Below are positions 1 through 9,543 of a DNA stretch of 64,000 bases, piece by piece. The stretch is from NCBI RefSeq assembly GCF_900537175.1, contig NZ_LS999833.1, positions 1,488,001 through 1,552,000 of the forward strand, written 5' to 3'. The first letter of the stretch is position 1; every line of letters starts with the position of its first letter. Made by a program: the position numbers and the translations under genes. The stretch is from Lentilitoribacter sp. Alg239-R112 (GTDB lineage: Bacteria; Pseudomonadota; Alphaproteobacteria; Rhizobiales; Rhizobiaceae). The notes under the pieces were generated by a model, which was given only the letters and a program-made list of their open reading frames with translations, was not told where the DNA came from and searched no databases.

Positions 1-82
1 AAGAATTCTACAATAGGCCTTTCACGAGACTTGTTATTGGCGTCTCAAACTCCTAATTAGATAGTGTATTTTAGTTCGGGAG

Positions 83-937
83 ATGGCCTTGCCACATCAA
101 TATTTGCGACATAGATCACTCATTCGGCTTCATGGTGAGGACACAACGTCCTTTTTGCAAAACTTAGTCACAGCAAATATCGAAAACCTTGATAGAAACT
201 CCGTTACGCCATGTGCATTGCTAACACCCCAAGGCAAAATTGCATTTGATTTTCTAATTGGCACAACAGGGCCCAACAATTTCCTCATCGATATTAGAGA
301 AGATTTGGTAGAAACATTTAAAAAGAGAATTCAGCTTTATAAATTACGAGCAGATGTTTTTGTTGAGGATCCTAATGAATATCAAGTTTCGGTAATATGG
401 TCAGAAGACGTTGAGAACATATCGGGGCTGAAAGATCTACGTTTTCCTGACGAAGCTGATGTCTATAGATTATATGAGCCCACATCGCTTGAGAGTGTCG
501 AAGGAAGTTTTGATGAACAACGCGTCCGATATGGCGTTGCTGAGTCCGGTTCAGACTTTGAGCTAAATGACATATTTCCACACGACATCTATTACGATTT
601 AAACAATGCCATCGACTTTAAAAAAGGGTGTTATGTGGGGCAAGAAGTTATCTCGCGCATGCAGCATCGCGGCTCCGCCAGAAAGCGGGTTTGTGTCGTA
701 TCCGCCGATAATGAACTACAAAATGGTGAGCAAAACATAACGACCGCTGGAAAAACCATAGGCCAACTCGGCACAGTCATAAACACCAATGGACTGGGAA
801 TTATAAGAGTAGATCGCCTTTTGTCAGCTCAGGAATCGAATGAAGATATCCTTGTTGGCAATACCAAAGTGCTCGTCAGTTTTCCTAAGTGGGTGGGTGA
901 TCGTTATATTCCAGTAAAAGTGGAACCAGTAATTTGA
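83..937 (+). CDS. ygfZ: YgfZ/GcvT-like folate-binding protein
   Basis: This 284-aa cytosolic protein belongs to the COG0354 YgfZ family, tetrahydrofolate-binding relatives of the glycine-cleavage T protein that assist maturation or repair of some Fe-S enzymes. The diagnostic motif KGCYVGQE is present around residues 181-188, with the family cysteine at 183, followed by the usual 'SRMQHRG' segment. The N-terminus (RSLIRLHGEDTTSFLQ) is the normal start of the family, so the ATG at 83 is kept although the purine-rich GGGAG abuts the start closely. The stop overlaps the beginning of the downstream HD-hydrolase gene, which suggests translational coupling. The family is known; the exact client proteins here are not. 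Confidence 0.93.
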   Translation: MALPHQYLRHRSLIRLHGEDTTSFLQNLVTANIENLDRNSVTPCALLTPQGKIAFDFLIGTTGPNNFLIDIREDLVETFKKRIQLYKLRADVFVEDPNEYQVSVIWSEDVENISGLKDLRFPDEADVYRLYEPTSLESVEGSFDEQRVRYGVAESGSDFELNDIFPHDIYYDLNNAIDFKKGCYVGQEVISRMQHRGSARKRVCVVSADNELQNGEQNITTAGKTIGQLGTVINTNGLGIIRVDRLLSAQESNEDILVGNTKVLVSFPKWVGDRYIPVKVEPVI

Positions 938-954
938 GTACAGCAGGCGGTAAT

Positions 955-1578
955 ATGCCACGGGTCTGGCAACGTATGCTATCTGGCAGGCGGCTTGATC
1001 TATTAGACCCCTCACCGCTCGATGTTGAAATTCAAGACATCATTCATGGACTAGCGCGCGTTGCAAGATGGAATGGTCAAACTAACGGACCATATGCATT
1101 TTCTGTTGCGCAACATTCGCTCGTAGTGGAACAAATCTTTACCATCATATCCAACCCTACACCTGATGAGCAACTCATTGCGTTACTGCATGATGGGCCA
1201 GAATATGTTGTTGGTGATATGATTTCGCCGTTCAAGGCCGTCATAGGCGATAATTATAAGTCGATTGAAAAACGGCTTGAGGCTGCAATTCACCTTCGGT
1301 ATGGCTTAACGCCGGACATTTCGCCAGAACTGAAAAAGAAAATCAAAAAAGCCGATCAAATTTCGGCATATTTCGAAGCTGTTCTACTTGCAGGTTTTTC
1401 AGACAAAGAAGCCAGGTCATTCTTTGGGCAACCCAAAAACATAACAAAAGATCAGCTTCTCATAGAACCTTTGCCAATTGATGAGGTTGAAACCCTATTC
1501 AAAGCTAGGTTTGAGAAAATTGATTCTGAACGTAATGTGATAAACAATACAGCGTCGACAAAGAAAGAATCGCGATGA
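955..1578 (+). CDS. HD-domain hydrolase (YfbR-like)
   Basis: This is an HD-superfamily metal-dependent phosphohydrolase of about 207 aa, the family that includes 5'-deoxynucleotidase YfbR. The metal-site pattern is visible: a histidine in 'SVAQHSL', the His-Asp doublet in 'ALLHDGPEY', and a later Asp in 'KKADQIS'. A longer reading from a TTG at 934 would overlap the ygfZ stop. I prefer the ATG at 955 because relatives begin close to 'RVWQRMLSGRRLDLLDP' and a GGCGG lies just upstream. It sits between ygfZ and a Cys-phosphatase gene, overlapping the latter by ATGA, so the three form one operon. The substrate cannot be told from sequence. Confidence 0.85.
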   Translation: MPRVWQRMLSGRRLDLLDPSPLDVEIQDIIHGLARVARWNGQTNGPYAFSVAQHSLVVEQIFTIISNPTPDEQLIALLHDGPEYVVGDMISPFKAVIGDNYKSIEKRLEAAIHLRYGLTPDISPELKKKIKKADQISAYFEAVLLAGFSDKEARSFFGQPKNITKDQLLIEPLPIDEVETLFKARFEKIDSERNVINNTASTKKESR

Positions 1579-2087
1579 GCTACATTGTTGTATGTCCACT
1601 TGAAAATATCGCAGATGTAGCCGAACAGCATCAATGCAAACGAATGATAAGCCTCATGAGCCCAAGTCATGAGTTTGAACGACCAGCACAGATTTCACCA
1701 GAATGCCATTTGCACGTCGGTATGAACGATATCAACTTTGATACCGCAGGCCTGATCTCACCTGATGAAGCCCACGTTGCAAGCGTAATAGAGTTTGCGC
1801 AGAACTGGGATCAGAAAAACCCGCTTCTCATCCATTGCTGGTTTGGCGTATCCAGATCACCAGCTGCTGCTCTTTTATCCTCTATGGCAGTTAAGCCAGA
1901 ACAAAATGATCACGAACTTGCAAATCGGCTTCGTGAGGCATCACCAAGCGCCACTCCCAATAGACGGATCATTGAAATTGGTGACAAGCTTCTTGATCGC
2001 GGCGGAAAACTCTCACAAGCGGTCAATTCCATTGGTCGAGGTCGCGAAGCAAGCCAAGGTAATCCGTTCATATTGCCCCTCGACTAG
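1575..2087 (+). CDS. Cys-based protein/dual-specificity phosphatase
   Basis: This 170-aa protein carries the CX5R phosphatase signature HCWFGVSRS, with nucleophile Cys88 and phosphate-binding Arg94. An upstream 'MNDINFD' segment sits where the general-acid loop is expected. The family is the tyrosine or dual-specificity phosphatase type found in alphaproteobacteria next to HD hydrolases. The start codon overlaps the previous stop (ATGA), so translation is probably coupled. The C-terminal 30 residues are polar and probably flexible. It lies convergent to the secreted hypothetical gene that ends at 2127. Whether it acts on phosphotyrosine, phosphoinositide or a small phosphate ester is unknown. 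Confidence 0.85.
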   Translation: MSYIVVCPLENIADVAEQHQCKRMISLMSPSHEFERPAQISPECHLHVGMNDINFDTAGLISPDEAHVASVIEFAQNWDQKNPLLIHCWFGVSRSPAAALLSSMAVKPEQNDHELANRLREASPSATPNRRIIEIGDKLLDRGGKLSQAVNSIGRGREASQGNPFILPLD

Positions 2088-2126
2088 CTCCAATCTTGTT
2101 ATTCAAACCAACTCACGCTTAACGGT

Positions 2127-2735
2127 TTAGAGCTTTGTAGCCTCGGCAGTTGTCTCCGCTTTTTCAACATAGTGGCCAATCTGTCTTATGAGTTTTTCAA
2201 TCCCTGCGGCCGAAAACTCAAATAATTGCGGCGTACCACCCAATATATGAACGATACGAATGTTGTTTCGTTCAACATCTTTAGCATTAAAAAGCACGGC
2301 AATTTCACCCATCGGCGCATTAGGTTCCGTAACGCGCCCAACGAGTTTATGATGCTCACCATAATCCTCAAGACTCACCACATCAGCGTTCTGCGTATCG
2401 TTGAGTAACTTCATAAGCTGCTCGACTTCCACAAGCGACATCATAAGTGCATGACCACCACCAGGTTCGCCATTCTGTTGTGGTTCAATAATCGAAAGCA
2501 TTGCTGTTACGCCATCAGAAGTGGGTGTCACAGTGACGACCGTAAAACCAACTTTGTCTTTACCCAACACTTTGACCTGAACAGGATCCCCCATGATCGC
2601 ACCAAAGGGCGTTATGACGAATTGCTTGTCTGGATCAAACTCACTCGAATTCGGATCAAACTCCTGCGCATATACTGACGGTGTAGCTAACCAAATAAAC
2701 ATCATTATACTAATGCGCATCAAGGTATTAAGCAT
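2127..2735 (-). CDS. Secreted protein of unknown function
   Basis: I do not recognise a named family for this 202-aa protein. It starts with a clear Sec signal peptide (MLNTLMRISIMMFIWLATPSVYA, cleavage likely after 'VYA'), so the mature protein should be periplasmic. The mature part is acidic and rich in beta-strand-like segments, with no cysteine pair or catalytic motif that I can name. The start is well supported by a strong AGGAGGG ribosome-binding site seven bases upstream of the ATG at 2735. It lies 55 bp downstream of recO on the same strand and could be the tail of that operon. Confidence 0.75.
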   Translation of the reverse strand: MLNTLMRISIMMFIWLATPSVYAQEFDPNSSEFDPDKQFVITPFGAIMGDPVQVKVLGKDKVGFTVVTVTPTSDGVTAMLSIIEPQQNGEPGGGHALMMSLVEVEQLMKLLNDTQNADVVSLEDYGEHHKLVGRVTEPNAPMGEIAVLFNAKDVERNNIRIVHILGGTPQLFEFSAAGIEKLIRQIGHYVEKAETTAEATKL

Positions 2736-2790
2736 AATATTCCCTCCTGAATATCGACATATTCAATTATTTTTATGAATCAGTCAAAAC

Positions 2791-3537
2791 TTAAATACCT
2801 TCATCGTCTTTATCCATTTTCCGAATAAGAGCCTGAATAAAACTCTCTCGAGAAATAGGTGGTTCAACACCGCGGGGTGTATAGATATGCCGATCAAAGA
2901 AAAAGTTGGTCATTGCAAATGCTGAGATAAGACTAGTCTGCGTCGCAGCCATCCTCTTCTCCGTATGCAAAAATTCAGGATAAAGGAAGAGCTTGTCCTT
3001 CCAAGGCTCACCCGCCTGAGCAGAAACGGCCCGGCCCGATTTTGGAGAAATATAGGACAGCTCCGATTTCGTACCAGTTGCCGCGCATGCCTCAAGATCC
3101 AACCCAAAACCCAGTTCATTTAGTACGGTCAATTCAAAACGAACAAAAAGCTCCCCTGCATCAGCCGGCGCTTCTAAATTATCAATAATAACTTCAAGAA
3201 TTTCGTATAGATTTTCATGCGGGTCTCGCTCAGGAAGGAAGCGCAAAATTGCAGCCAGAGCCTGAATTCCGTTTACACCAATTGCATTTTCCATAAGTTG
3301 CGCCGCACGCATTTTTACAGGCTCGATCTGAAAACTGCCAAGATGCTCATCCAAACGAGCGCGCCAAACTATATCGACTGAATTACCTGTTTGTAACACA
3401 GGTTGCATACGACGCGAACGCCCACCCCTAACCAAACCAAGGTGACGGCCATGATTACGCGTCATGACCTCAACAATTGCGCTGGTTTCGGCGTGTTTGC
3501 GAACGCCTAGTATGATTCCTTCGTCAACCCATTCCAT
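2791..3537 (-). CDS. recO: DNA repair protein RecO
   Basis: RecO (248 aa) promotes RecA loading in the RecFOR recombination-repair pathway by annealing SSB-coated DNA and pairing with RecR. The N-terminal OB-fold start '[22 protein letters not shown]' is typical, as are '[10 protein letters not shown]' and the alphaproteobacterial block '[22 protein letters not shown]' in the C-terminal helical domain. Length matches the family. It is the last member of the acpS-lepB-rnc-era-recO block and starts 18 bp after the era stop, an order common in Rhizobiales. Confidence 0.95.
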   Translation of the reverse strand: MEWVDEGIILGVRKHAETSAIVEVMTRNHGRHLGLVRGGRSRRMQPVLQTGNSVDIVWRARLDEHLGSFQIEPVKMRAAQLMENAIGVNGIQALAAILRFLPERDPHENLYEILEVIIDNLEAPADAGELFVRFELTVLNELGFGLDLEACAATGTKSELSYISPKSGRAVSAQAGEPWKDKLFLYPEFLHTEKRMAATQTSLISAFAMTNFFFDRHIYTPRGVEPPISRESFIQALIRKMDKDDEGI

Positions 3538-3555
3538 AATAGGTAGATTGACTGA

Positions 3556-4476
3556 CTATTCGTGGAAATCAAGCCCCATCTCGCGATAACGCTCAGGGTC
3601 ATGTATCCAATTTTCACGAACCTTCACAAATAGAATAAGGTGAACTTTTTGTTCAAGAATTTCCGCGAACTCTAGTCTTGCAGCCTTGCCGATAGCTTTA
3701 ATTGTTTCGCCTTTTTTGCCAATAACAATCTTCTTCTGACTATCTCGTTCGACATAGATCACCTGCTCAATTCGAACAGATCCATCTTTTCTATCTTCCC
3801 ACGTTTCCGTTTCCACATGGGATGAATATGGAAGCTCTTGATGCAAGCGGTGATAAATTTTTTCGCGTGTTATTTCCGCAGCGAGCTGGCGCATTGGCAG
3901 ATCAGATATTTGATCTTCCGGATAATACCAAGGACCATCCGGCAACTTATCATTAAGAGCCTTGAGTATCTTTTCGCATCCCAAACCTTGCGACGCAGAA
4001 ATCATGAAGGTTTCATCAAAACCAACCACATCATTTGCTTCTTGCGCAAGTTTAAGTAGCTTTTCCGGCTTCACCTGATCAATTTTATTTATGACGAGCC
4101 ATTTTGGTTGCTTTACATCCTTTAGGTTTTCCAGAATGTTTTTGGCATCGCCAACAAAGCCCTTCTGTGCATCCACCATAAACAGAATAATATCCGCATC
4201 GCGAGCCCCACCCCACGCGCTAGAAACCATCGCACGATCAAGACGTCGCTTTGGCTTAAAAATTCCCGGTGTATCAACAAAAACGATCTGAGATTTATCA
4301 TAGATGGCAATTCCGCGGACGATAGCACGTGTGGTCTGCACCTTATGAGATATTATCGAAACCTTGGCGCCGACGAATTGGTTAACCAGTGTTGATTTAC
4401 CGGCATTCGGAGCTCCGATTAGTGCAACAAAACCAGATTTAGTTTTCACATTATTGCTTTGTTCATTCGCTGTCAT
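3556..4476 (-). CDS. era: GTPase Era
   Basis: Era (306 aa) is an essential GTPase that binds the 3' end of 16S rRNA during 30S subunit assembly. All GTPase motifs are visible: G1 GAPNAGKS, G3 DTPG, and G4 NKID. The C-terminal KH domain contains 'IVIGKKGETIKAIG', the RNA-binding GXXG loop. Length is normal for the family. The ATG overlaps the final base of the rnc stop codon, so translation is coupled to rnc, the conserved partner of era. Confidence 0.97.
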   Translation of the reverse strand: MTANEQSNNVKTKSGFVALIGAPNAGKSTLVNQFVGAKVSIISHKVQTTRAIVRGIAIYDKSQIVFVDTPGIFKPKRRLDRAMVSSAWGGARDADIILFMVDAQKGFVGDAKNILENLKDVKQPKWLVINKIDQVKPEKLLKLAQEANDVVGFDETFMISASQGLGCEKILKALNDKLPDGPWYYPEDQISDLPMRQLAAEITREKIYHRLHQELPYSSHVETETWEDRKDGSVRIEQVIYVERDSQKKIVIGKKGETIKAIGKAARLEFAEILEQKVHLILFVKVRENWIHDPERYREMGLDFHE

Positions 4477-5195
4477 TACTTGTCACCTTCGGACCATATA
4501 CCTTCACGCAACAAGAATGCCGCCGCGGCTGATTGTTCTGCGCTGCGCTTTGAGCCGCTTTTGCCTGTAATTGACGCTAACTCACCAATCGTGACCTCAA
4601 CCTCAAATTCAGGTGCATGGTCTGGCCCGCTGCGTTTCAAAACTTTATAAACAGGCGGCTTCTTAAATTGCGCATGCGACCACTCCTGAAGCTCTGTCTT
4701 CGCATCCCTGCGAATAGCAACTTCCGCTAATGCCCGCGATGTCCAAAACTTCAAAATAAATGCGCGTGCAGCTTCCAAACCACCATCAAGGTAAATAGCC
4801 GCAATCAATGATTCCATCACATCGGCGCGAACGTTTAACATTGTAGATGCTTTAATGTTCTTAACATCAGAACCGGTCAAGATATAGTTATGTATTGCAA
4901 TATCATCGGCAACACTTGCGCATGCTTCCGCGCTGACGAGATTATTTAACCGAACCGATAGTTCACCTTCTGCAGCCTCGTTAAATCGCCCAAACAACAA
5001 CTCAGCAATACAAAGCCCTAGAATTCTATCACCTAGGAATTCTAACCGTTCATAATTTCCTGCCTTTGGATCGCGAGCGCTTGAGTGCGTTAACGCACGA
5101 TCTAGCCTCCCCTTGTCAGAAAACTGGTAATCAATGACGCCTTCAAGTTCAGCAAGTGAAGCCTGTCGACTAGAATTCATCGCAGGGGCCATCAT
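4476..5195 (-). CDS. rnc: Ribonuclease III
   Basis: RNase III (239 aa) cleaves double-stranded RNA in rRNA precursors and regulated mRNAs. The catalytic signature ERLEFLGDRILGL is at residues 49-61, with acidic metal ligands including Glu52 and Asp56. A second acidic cluster, 'DVMESLIAAIYLDGG', lies further on. The double-stranded-RNA-binding domain fills the C-terminus. The start overlaps the lepB stop as ATGA and the stop abuts era, giving a tightly coupled lepB-rnc-era set. Two in-frame ATGs follow at 5192 and 5180, so the exact N-terminus is uncertain by a few residues. Confidence 0.96.
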   Translation of the reverse strand: MMAPAMNSSRQASLAELEGVIDYQFSDKGRLDRALTHSSARDPKAGNYERLEFLGDRILGLCIAELLFGRFNEAAEGELSVRLNNLVSAEACASVADDIAIHNYILTGSDVKNIKASTMLNVRADVMESLIAAIYLDGGLEAARAFILKFWTSRALAEVAIRRDAKTELQEWSHAQFKKPPVYKVLKRSGPDHAPEFEVEVTIGELASITGKSGSKRSAEQSAAAAFLLREGIWSEGDK

Positions 5196-5941
5196 GGGGC
5201 GAGCGATGTAAAAATCCGTTCAAGGCGCACGGATGTTGGCCATTTCCAAAATTCAAGCGGAGATGCTCCGCCTTTCATTGAGAAGAAAATAACTTGCGCC
5301 TTACCAACCAGATTCTCAAATGGAACAAACCCTACAGCAAAACGGCTATCTGATGAGTTATCGCGGTTGTCGCCCATTAGAAAATAGTGCCCTTGAGGAA
5401 CAAGGAATTCTCGCGTGTCATCACCTGGCGAAATTGGACTCAAATCAAGAGTTTTATAGGTCACGCCGTTTGGTAATGTTTCGGTGTATATCGGTACACC
5501 ATCACCATCCGACTCACTCGGATTATAAGTGCCTGACAATTCGCGTTTCACGGGCGTTCCATTAATGTGTAATACGCCCTCTTTAACCTGCACTTTATCA
5601 CCCGGCAACCCAACAAGGCGCTTAATATAGTCAGTACCCAAATCATGATTAGGTCTGAAAACAATAATATCACCACGCTCTGGTTCACTACCTAAAATTC
5701 TACCATCAAATAAATCAGGCGAAAATGGCAGGGAATATTTTGAATAACCGTAGGAAAATTTAGATACAAAAAGATAGTCGCCAACAAGTAACGTGTTTTC
5801 CATAGAGCTGGACGGAATGCTGAACGGCTGAAACAAAATTGTTCTAATAAAAACTGCAAGTAATACAGCTTGAAAAAGTACTTTTATATTTTCAGACAGC
5901 GAACTGCCTTTATCTTCTGCTTTATCAGCCACGTAATTCAT
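5192..5941 (-). CDS. lepB: Signal peptidase I
   Basis: LepB (249 aa) is the membrane protease that removes Sec and Tat signal peptides. One N-terminal transmembrane segment (about residues 19-39) precedes the catalytic Ser46 in 'PSSSMENTLL'. The general base Lys107 lies in 'TDYIKRLVGLPGD'. The C-terminal 'GDNRDNSSDSR' box is intact. Length matches short alphaproteobacterial forms. It sits 66 bp downstream of acpS and overlaps rnc by 4 bp. A purine-rich AAGGA lies very close to the ATG, so initiation may be modest. Confidence 0.96.
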   Translation of the reverse strand: MNYVADKAEDKGSSLSENIKVLFQAVLLAVFIRTILFQPFSIPSSSMENTLLVGDYLFVSKFSYGYSKYSLPFSPDLFDGRILGSEPERGDIIVFRPNHDLGTDYIKRLVGLPGDKVQVKEGVLHINGTPVKRELSGTYNPSESDGDGVPIYTETLPNGVTYKTLDLSPISPGDDTREFLVPQGHYFLMGDNRDNSSDSRFAVGFVPFENLVGKAQVIFFSMKGGASPLEFWKWPTSVRLERIFTSLAP

Positions 5942-6007
5942 TCCTTATTATCATATCTGGAGTTTCTCTACAGGCAAGCGCGCTCAACAGCAAGCTTGTT
6001 GGTGTTT

Positions 6008-6406
6008 TCAGCGCTTGATAGCCTCAATAATTACAAAAGCCTGCGCCCAAGGAAAATCATCCGTAATAGTCAGGTGGATATTTGCATCATGATCGTCTGG
6101 CAGCATTTTGTTAACTTGCACCAATGCGCCCCCTGTCAGCTTCATTGTTGGCTTGCCACTGATTAAATTGACAACTCCCATGTCTCGCCAGAAGACACCA
6201 TGCGAAATTCCTGTCCCTAAAGCTTTAGCGCACGCTTCTTTTGCCGCAAATCGCTTCGCATATGATGCGGCTCGATTTTTCCTTCGATCAGACTTTGTCT
6301 TTTCTATATCAGTAAAACAGCGTTCCGTGAATTTTTCACCGTATCGTTCGAGGGTTCTCTCAATTCGGCGAATATCAGTCATATCGCTACCTAAGCCGAT
6401 AATCAT
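6008..6406 (-). CDS. acpS: Holo-[acyl-carrier-protein] synthase
   Basis: AcpS (132 aa) transfers 4'-phosphopantetheine from CoA to apo-ACP, switching on fatty-acid synthesis. The Mg2+-binding N-terminal motif '[14 protein letters not shown]' and the second motif '[18 protein letters not shown]' are both intact. The start is the standard one for the family. It lies between DUF2062 and lepB on the same strand. In many relatives pdxJ is adjacent to acpS, and it is not in this block. Confidence 0.96.
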   Translation of the reverse strand: MIIGLGSDMTDIRRIERTLERYGEKFTERCFTDIEKTKSDRRKNRAASYAKRFAAKEACAKALGTGISHGVFWRDMGVVNLISGKPTMKLTGGALVQVNKMLPDDHDANIHLTITDDFPWAQAFVIIEAIKR

Positions 6407-6428
6407 CTTGCTTGCTTTCGTAAATTTA

Positions 6429-6971
6429 TCAATTTCGGCTCGCCAACAACTTCCGCCTATTTTGAAAAACAGAAACCCCCCAATAGGTTACAATATAGAA
6501 GATAATCGCACAGAAAATTCCTGGCGGAATAGCTCCTATAGCCATCGGTTTTAAGAGCGGCTCCCAAAGTTGGCTAAAATCACCATGTCGAAAGTGTTGA
6601 AACAAATTTATATTATGATCCCCAGAGTGAAAACGATCACCTAAGATAAATTTTCCCAATTTATGAGTGCCACCCCAGATAAATGGAAATGTAATTGGGT
6701 TTCCAAAACCCGTCCCAATGGCGGATGCAACTAAGTTGCCCGCAAGTAGAAATGCCAAAACAGCAGCAATAACGAAATGAAACCCAAGAAAAGGTGTCCA
6801 TGACGCAAAAACTCCAGCCGCAACACCCGCTGCAATAGCATGTGGTGAAGCAGTGAGACGGATTACACGCTTAACAAAATACTGGATAGATCGTGCAAAA
6901 GAACGGCGCGGCCAAAGCGCGGTGCGAATACGCGTCCAACGTCCCTCTGGTTCCCTACGCCTAAACAGCAT
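6429..6971 (-). CDS. DUF2062 membrane protein
   Basis: This membrane protein of about 180 aa has the DUF2062 domain. The basic N-terminus ([13 protein letters not shown]) precedes a hydrophobic core with the family's '[20 protein letters not shown]' start and the later '[14 protein letters not shown]' segment, plus a final C-terminal helix. Its function is unknown. The position between rsh and acpS is usual for Rhizobiales. A TTG at 6983 is an alternative start, but the ATG at 6971 gives the N-terminus typical of relatives and has GGA nearby upstream. Confidence 0.85.
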   Translation of the reverse strand: MLFRRREPEGRWTRIRTALWPRRSFARSIQYFVKRVIRLTASPHAIAAGVAAGVFASWTPFLGFHFVIAAVLAFLLAGNLVASAIGTGFGNPITFPFIWGGTHKLGKFILGDRFHSGDHNINLFQHFRHGDFSQLWEPLLKPMAIGAIPPGIFCAIIFYIVTYWGVSVFQNRRKLLASRN

Positions 6972-7197
6972 TATTAAGTCCAATATCTAAAGTAAACGGC
7001 TCAAAAGCCGCGAGTTGAATCTCCACCGCGCACCAGTGTCATAACTCCAAATCGATCGCCAGTTCAACGGCTAATCACACATATGTTTTAATTTTAGCCA
7101 CTAAGCTGGTGCGAGCCTAAATCTTATTATCCAACACTTATGTTGATAATTCGACAATTCAATGAAAATACTGTGATCTCACCGAAATTTTATCAGT
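6972..7197. other. Intergenic region between rsh and DUF2062
   Basis: About 225 bp follow the rsh stop and precede the DUF2062 start on the same strand. I see no supported ORF, tRNA or strong hairpin followed by a T-run. The promoter of the DUF2062-acpS-lepB-rnc-era-recO block probably lies here, but I cannot point to convincing -35 and -10 boxes. Confidence 0.4.
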
Positions 7198-9435
7198 CTA
7201 TTCGTAGACCCGCTCTGCCGATGAAGTGAATGGAAAGGCTTTTAATTGTGCAAGCAGTTGATTGAGTTGCTTAAGATCCCAGATCATTAAATCAAACGTC
7301 ATCTCTTTAAAGTCAGCAGCAGATACCATAATCAGGTTTTCAATATTTGCGTCCGAACTTGCAATTGCTGACGAAACTTTGGCAAGAACACCTGGCTCAT
7401 TCACGACCGTAACAATAATACGCGCAGGAAAACGATTTTCGCTCGCCTCATCAATATCCCATCGGATATCGATCCATTTTTCTGGCTCATCTTCAAATGC
7501 TGATAGTTGTGGAGCTTGTATGGGATAGACAACAATGCCCTTACCTGGTTGTACAATCCCAATAATGCGATCGCCTGGCACAGCTCCTGTCGGGCCAAAT
7601 TCCACGCCCATATCGGTATCCATGCCTCGAATGGGCATGGCATTTTTTGATTTAGGTAGTATCTTTTCCCGGCGCCCTCTTTTCGCCTTGGCAGATTTTG
7701 ACAGACTTGGAACTTTGAAAATCAATCCCGCAGCACTTTTAAGGTTAAACCAACCATCACTGGTTGGTTTTCCGGTAGATTTGCGCTCTTCTTTATAATT
7801 TGGAAACACAGCAGCAATAACATCTAATGATGTCAATTCGCCACGACCAATGGATGCAAAAATATCATCAACCTCTGTGTGACCGAGCTTAGAAAGAGTT
7901 GGCACCAAAAGTTCTGGAGAAAAGTCTTTTCCAACTTTCTCAAATGCGCGAACCAATATTCGTTCACCCAAATCCTTATATTGTGCTCGCATAGCCGTAC
8001 GTGTGGCCTTGCGAATGGCTGATCTTGCTTTGCCTGTGGTAACGATCTTTTCCCATGCAAGCGGTGGGACCTGCTTCTCGGATCTAATGATCTCAACCTG
8101 ATCACCATTTGAAAGTTGAGTTACCAACGGCATGGATATGCCGTCAATCTTGGCGCCAACACAACTATTGCCAACATCTGTATGAACAGCATATGCAAAA
8201 TCAATCGGTGTTGCCCCTCTTGGTAATGCAATTAAAGCTCCATTTGGCGTGAAACAAAATACTTGGTCATGGAAAAGTTCAAGCTTTGTATGTTCTAAAA
8301 ATTCTTCGGCGCTGTCACCTTCAGATAGAACATCCAGCGTTCTACGTAACCAATTATATGCATTCGATTCTTCTGAAATTTGAGGCGTTTTACTTTCAAC
8401 CGAAGCATCTTTGTACAACGAGTGAGCCGCAACGCCGCGTTCAGCAATAGCATGCATAAACTCGGACCTGATTTGAAGTTCAACACGCTGACGAGATGGG
8501 CCCACAATTGTGGTATGTATGGATTGATAATCGTTTTGTTTGGGAGTGGATATATAATCTTTAAAACGTCCGGGCACCACCGCCCATCGCGTATGAATAA
8601 TACCCAGTGCGCGATAACAATCGGCTGTATCGCTTACGATAATTCTAAACCCTACAAGGTCAGATAGCTGCTCAAATGAAAGTGACTTGGACTCCATTTT
8701 TCGAAAAACAGAGTATGGTTTTTTCAATCGGCTTTTGACCTCGACTTTAAGATCATTATCCTTGAAAAGCTTGCCCAACCCCTGCTCAATCGTTGCGATC
8801 ACTTCTTTGTTCTGTTCAGACAATTCAGCCAGACGCTTAGTGACCATTTCATAATGTTCAGGATGAGCATATTTAAACGCAAGCGCTTCCAGCTCTTCGC
8901 GCATGCCCTGCATACCCATGCGGCCGGCAAGCGGACCATAAATATCACGCGTTTCCTCAGCAATACGCTGCCTCTTTTCAGGTGGCACGTGATCAAGCGT
9001 CCGCATATTGTGCAATCGGTCTGCCAACTTAACGAGCAAAACACGCACATCGTCAGCAACAGCAAGAAGTAGTTTCCGCAGATTTTCAGCTTGTTTTGCC
9101 TTACGCGAGATAAGATCGAGCTGCTCGATCTTCGTCAATCCCTCGACCAGGCGCCCTATCTGCTCTCCAAATAGCTCATCGATCTCCGCTCGTGTGGCGC
9201 TGGTATCTTCAATCGTATCATGAAGCAATGCAACAACAATTGTCGCCTCATCAAGCTTCATTTCTGTCAAAATAGCGGCAACTTCTAGCGGGTGCGAAAA
9301 GTAAGGGTCTCCACTTGCCCGCGTCTGCTTACCATGTTTTTGCATTGCATAAACATAAGCTTTATTGAGGATTTCCTCATCAGCATTAGGTTTATACGCT
9401 TGCACGCGCTCTATAAGCTCGTACTGGCGGATCAT
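7198..9435 (-). CDS. rsh: Bifunctional (p)ppGpp synthetase/hydrolase
   Basis: This 745-aa RelA/SpoT homologue makes and degrades the stringent-response alarmone. The N-terminal hydrolase HD domain is intact, with H72-D73 and E76-D77 in 'LLHDTIEDT'. The synthetase domain has 'SRLKKPYSVFRKM' and 'GFRIIVSD', followed by the 'KQNDYQSIHTTI' stretch. A TGS domain ('VFCFTPNGALIALPRGATPIDFAYAVHT') and a C-terminal ACT domain follow. Both catalytic halves look functional, as expected for the single Rsh of alphaproteobacteria. GGAG lies nine bases upstream of the ATG. It is downstream of rpoZ but separated from it by a terminator. Confidence 0.95.
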   Translation of the reverse strand: MIRQYELIERVQAYKPNADEEILNKAYVYAMQKHGKQTRASGDPYFSHPLEVAAILTEMKLDEATIVVALLHDTIEDTSATRAEIDELFGEQIGRLVEGLTKIEQLDLISRKAKQAENLRKLLLAVADDVRVLLVKLADRLHNMRTLDHVPPEKRQRIAEETRDIYGPLAGRMGMQGMREELEALAFKYAHPEHYEMVTKRLAELSEQNKEVIATIEQGLGKLFKDNDLKVEVKSRLKKPYSVFRKMESKSLSFEQLSDLVGFRIIVSDTADCYRALGIIHTRWAVVPGRFKDYISTPKQNDYQSIHTTIVGPSRQRVELQIRSEFMHAIAERGVAAHSLYKDASVESKTPQISEESNAYNWLRRTLDVLSEGDSAEEFLEHTKLELFHDQVFCFTPNGALIALPRGATPIDFAYAVHTDVGNSCVGAKIDGISMPLVTQLSNGDQVEIIRSEKQVPPLAWEKIVTTGKARSAIRKATRTAMRAQYKDLGERILVRAFEKVGKDFSPELLVPTLSKLGHTEVDDIFASIGRGELTSLDVIAAVFPNYKEERKSTGKPTSDGWFNLKSAAGLIFKVPSLSKSAKAKRGRREKILPKSKNAMPIRGMDTDMGVEFGPTGAVPGDRIIGIVQPGKGIVVYPIQAPQLSAFEDEPEKWIDIRWDIDEASENRFPARIIVTVVNEPGVLAKVSSAIASSDANIENLIMVSAADFKEMTFDLMIWDLKQLNQLLAQLKAFPFTSSAERVYE

Positions 9436-9462
9436 TTATGAGCAGCTCCGTTATTAAGACAA

Positions 9463-9502
9463 ACAAAAACCTAGCCAAAGAGCGTGAACTCTATGGCTAG
9501 GT
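9463..9502 (-). terminator. Rho-independent terminator of rpoZ
   Basis: A perfect 9-bp inverted repeat (ACCTAGCCA at 9469-9477 and TGGCTAGGT at 9494-9502) has extra AGAG/CTCT pairing inside. On the minus strand it is followed by a T-rich run (TTTTTGTTTG). It lies 42 bp after the rpoZ stop, so most rpoZ transcripts should end here and rsh would need its own promoter or read-through. Confidence 0.8.
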
Positions 9503-9543
9503 CATAAACATCTCACGAATTCCGCACTGGCGGAAGAGAAAAA

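Noticed and set aside
1795..2130. A 111-codon plus-strand frame overlapping the phosphatase gene.
   Set aside because: It lies almost wholly inside the phosphatase gene in another frame and shows no own ribosome-binding site or domain.
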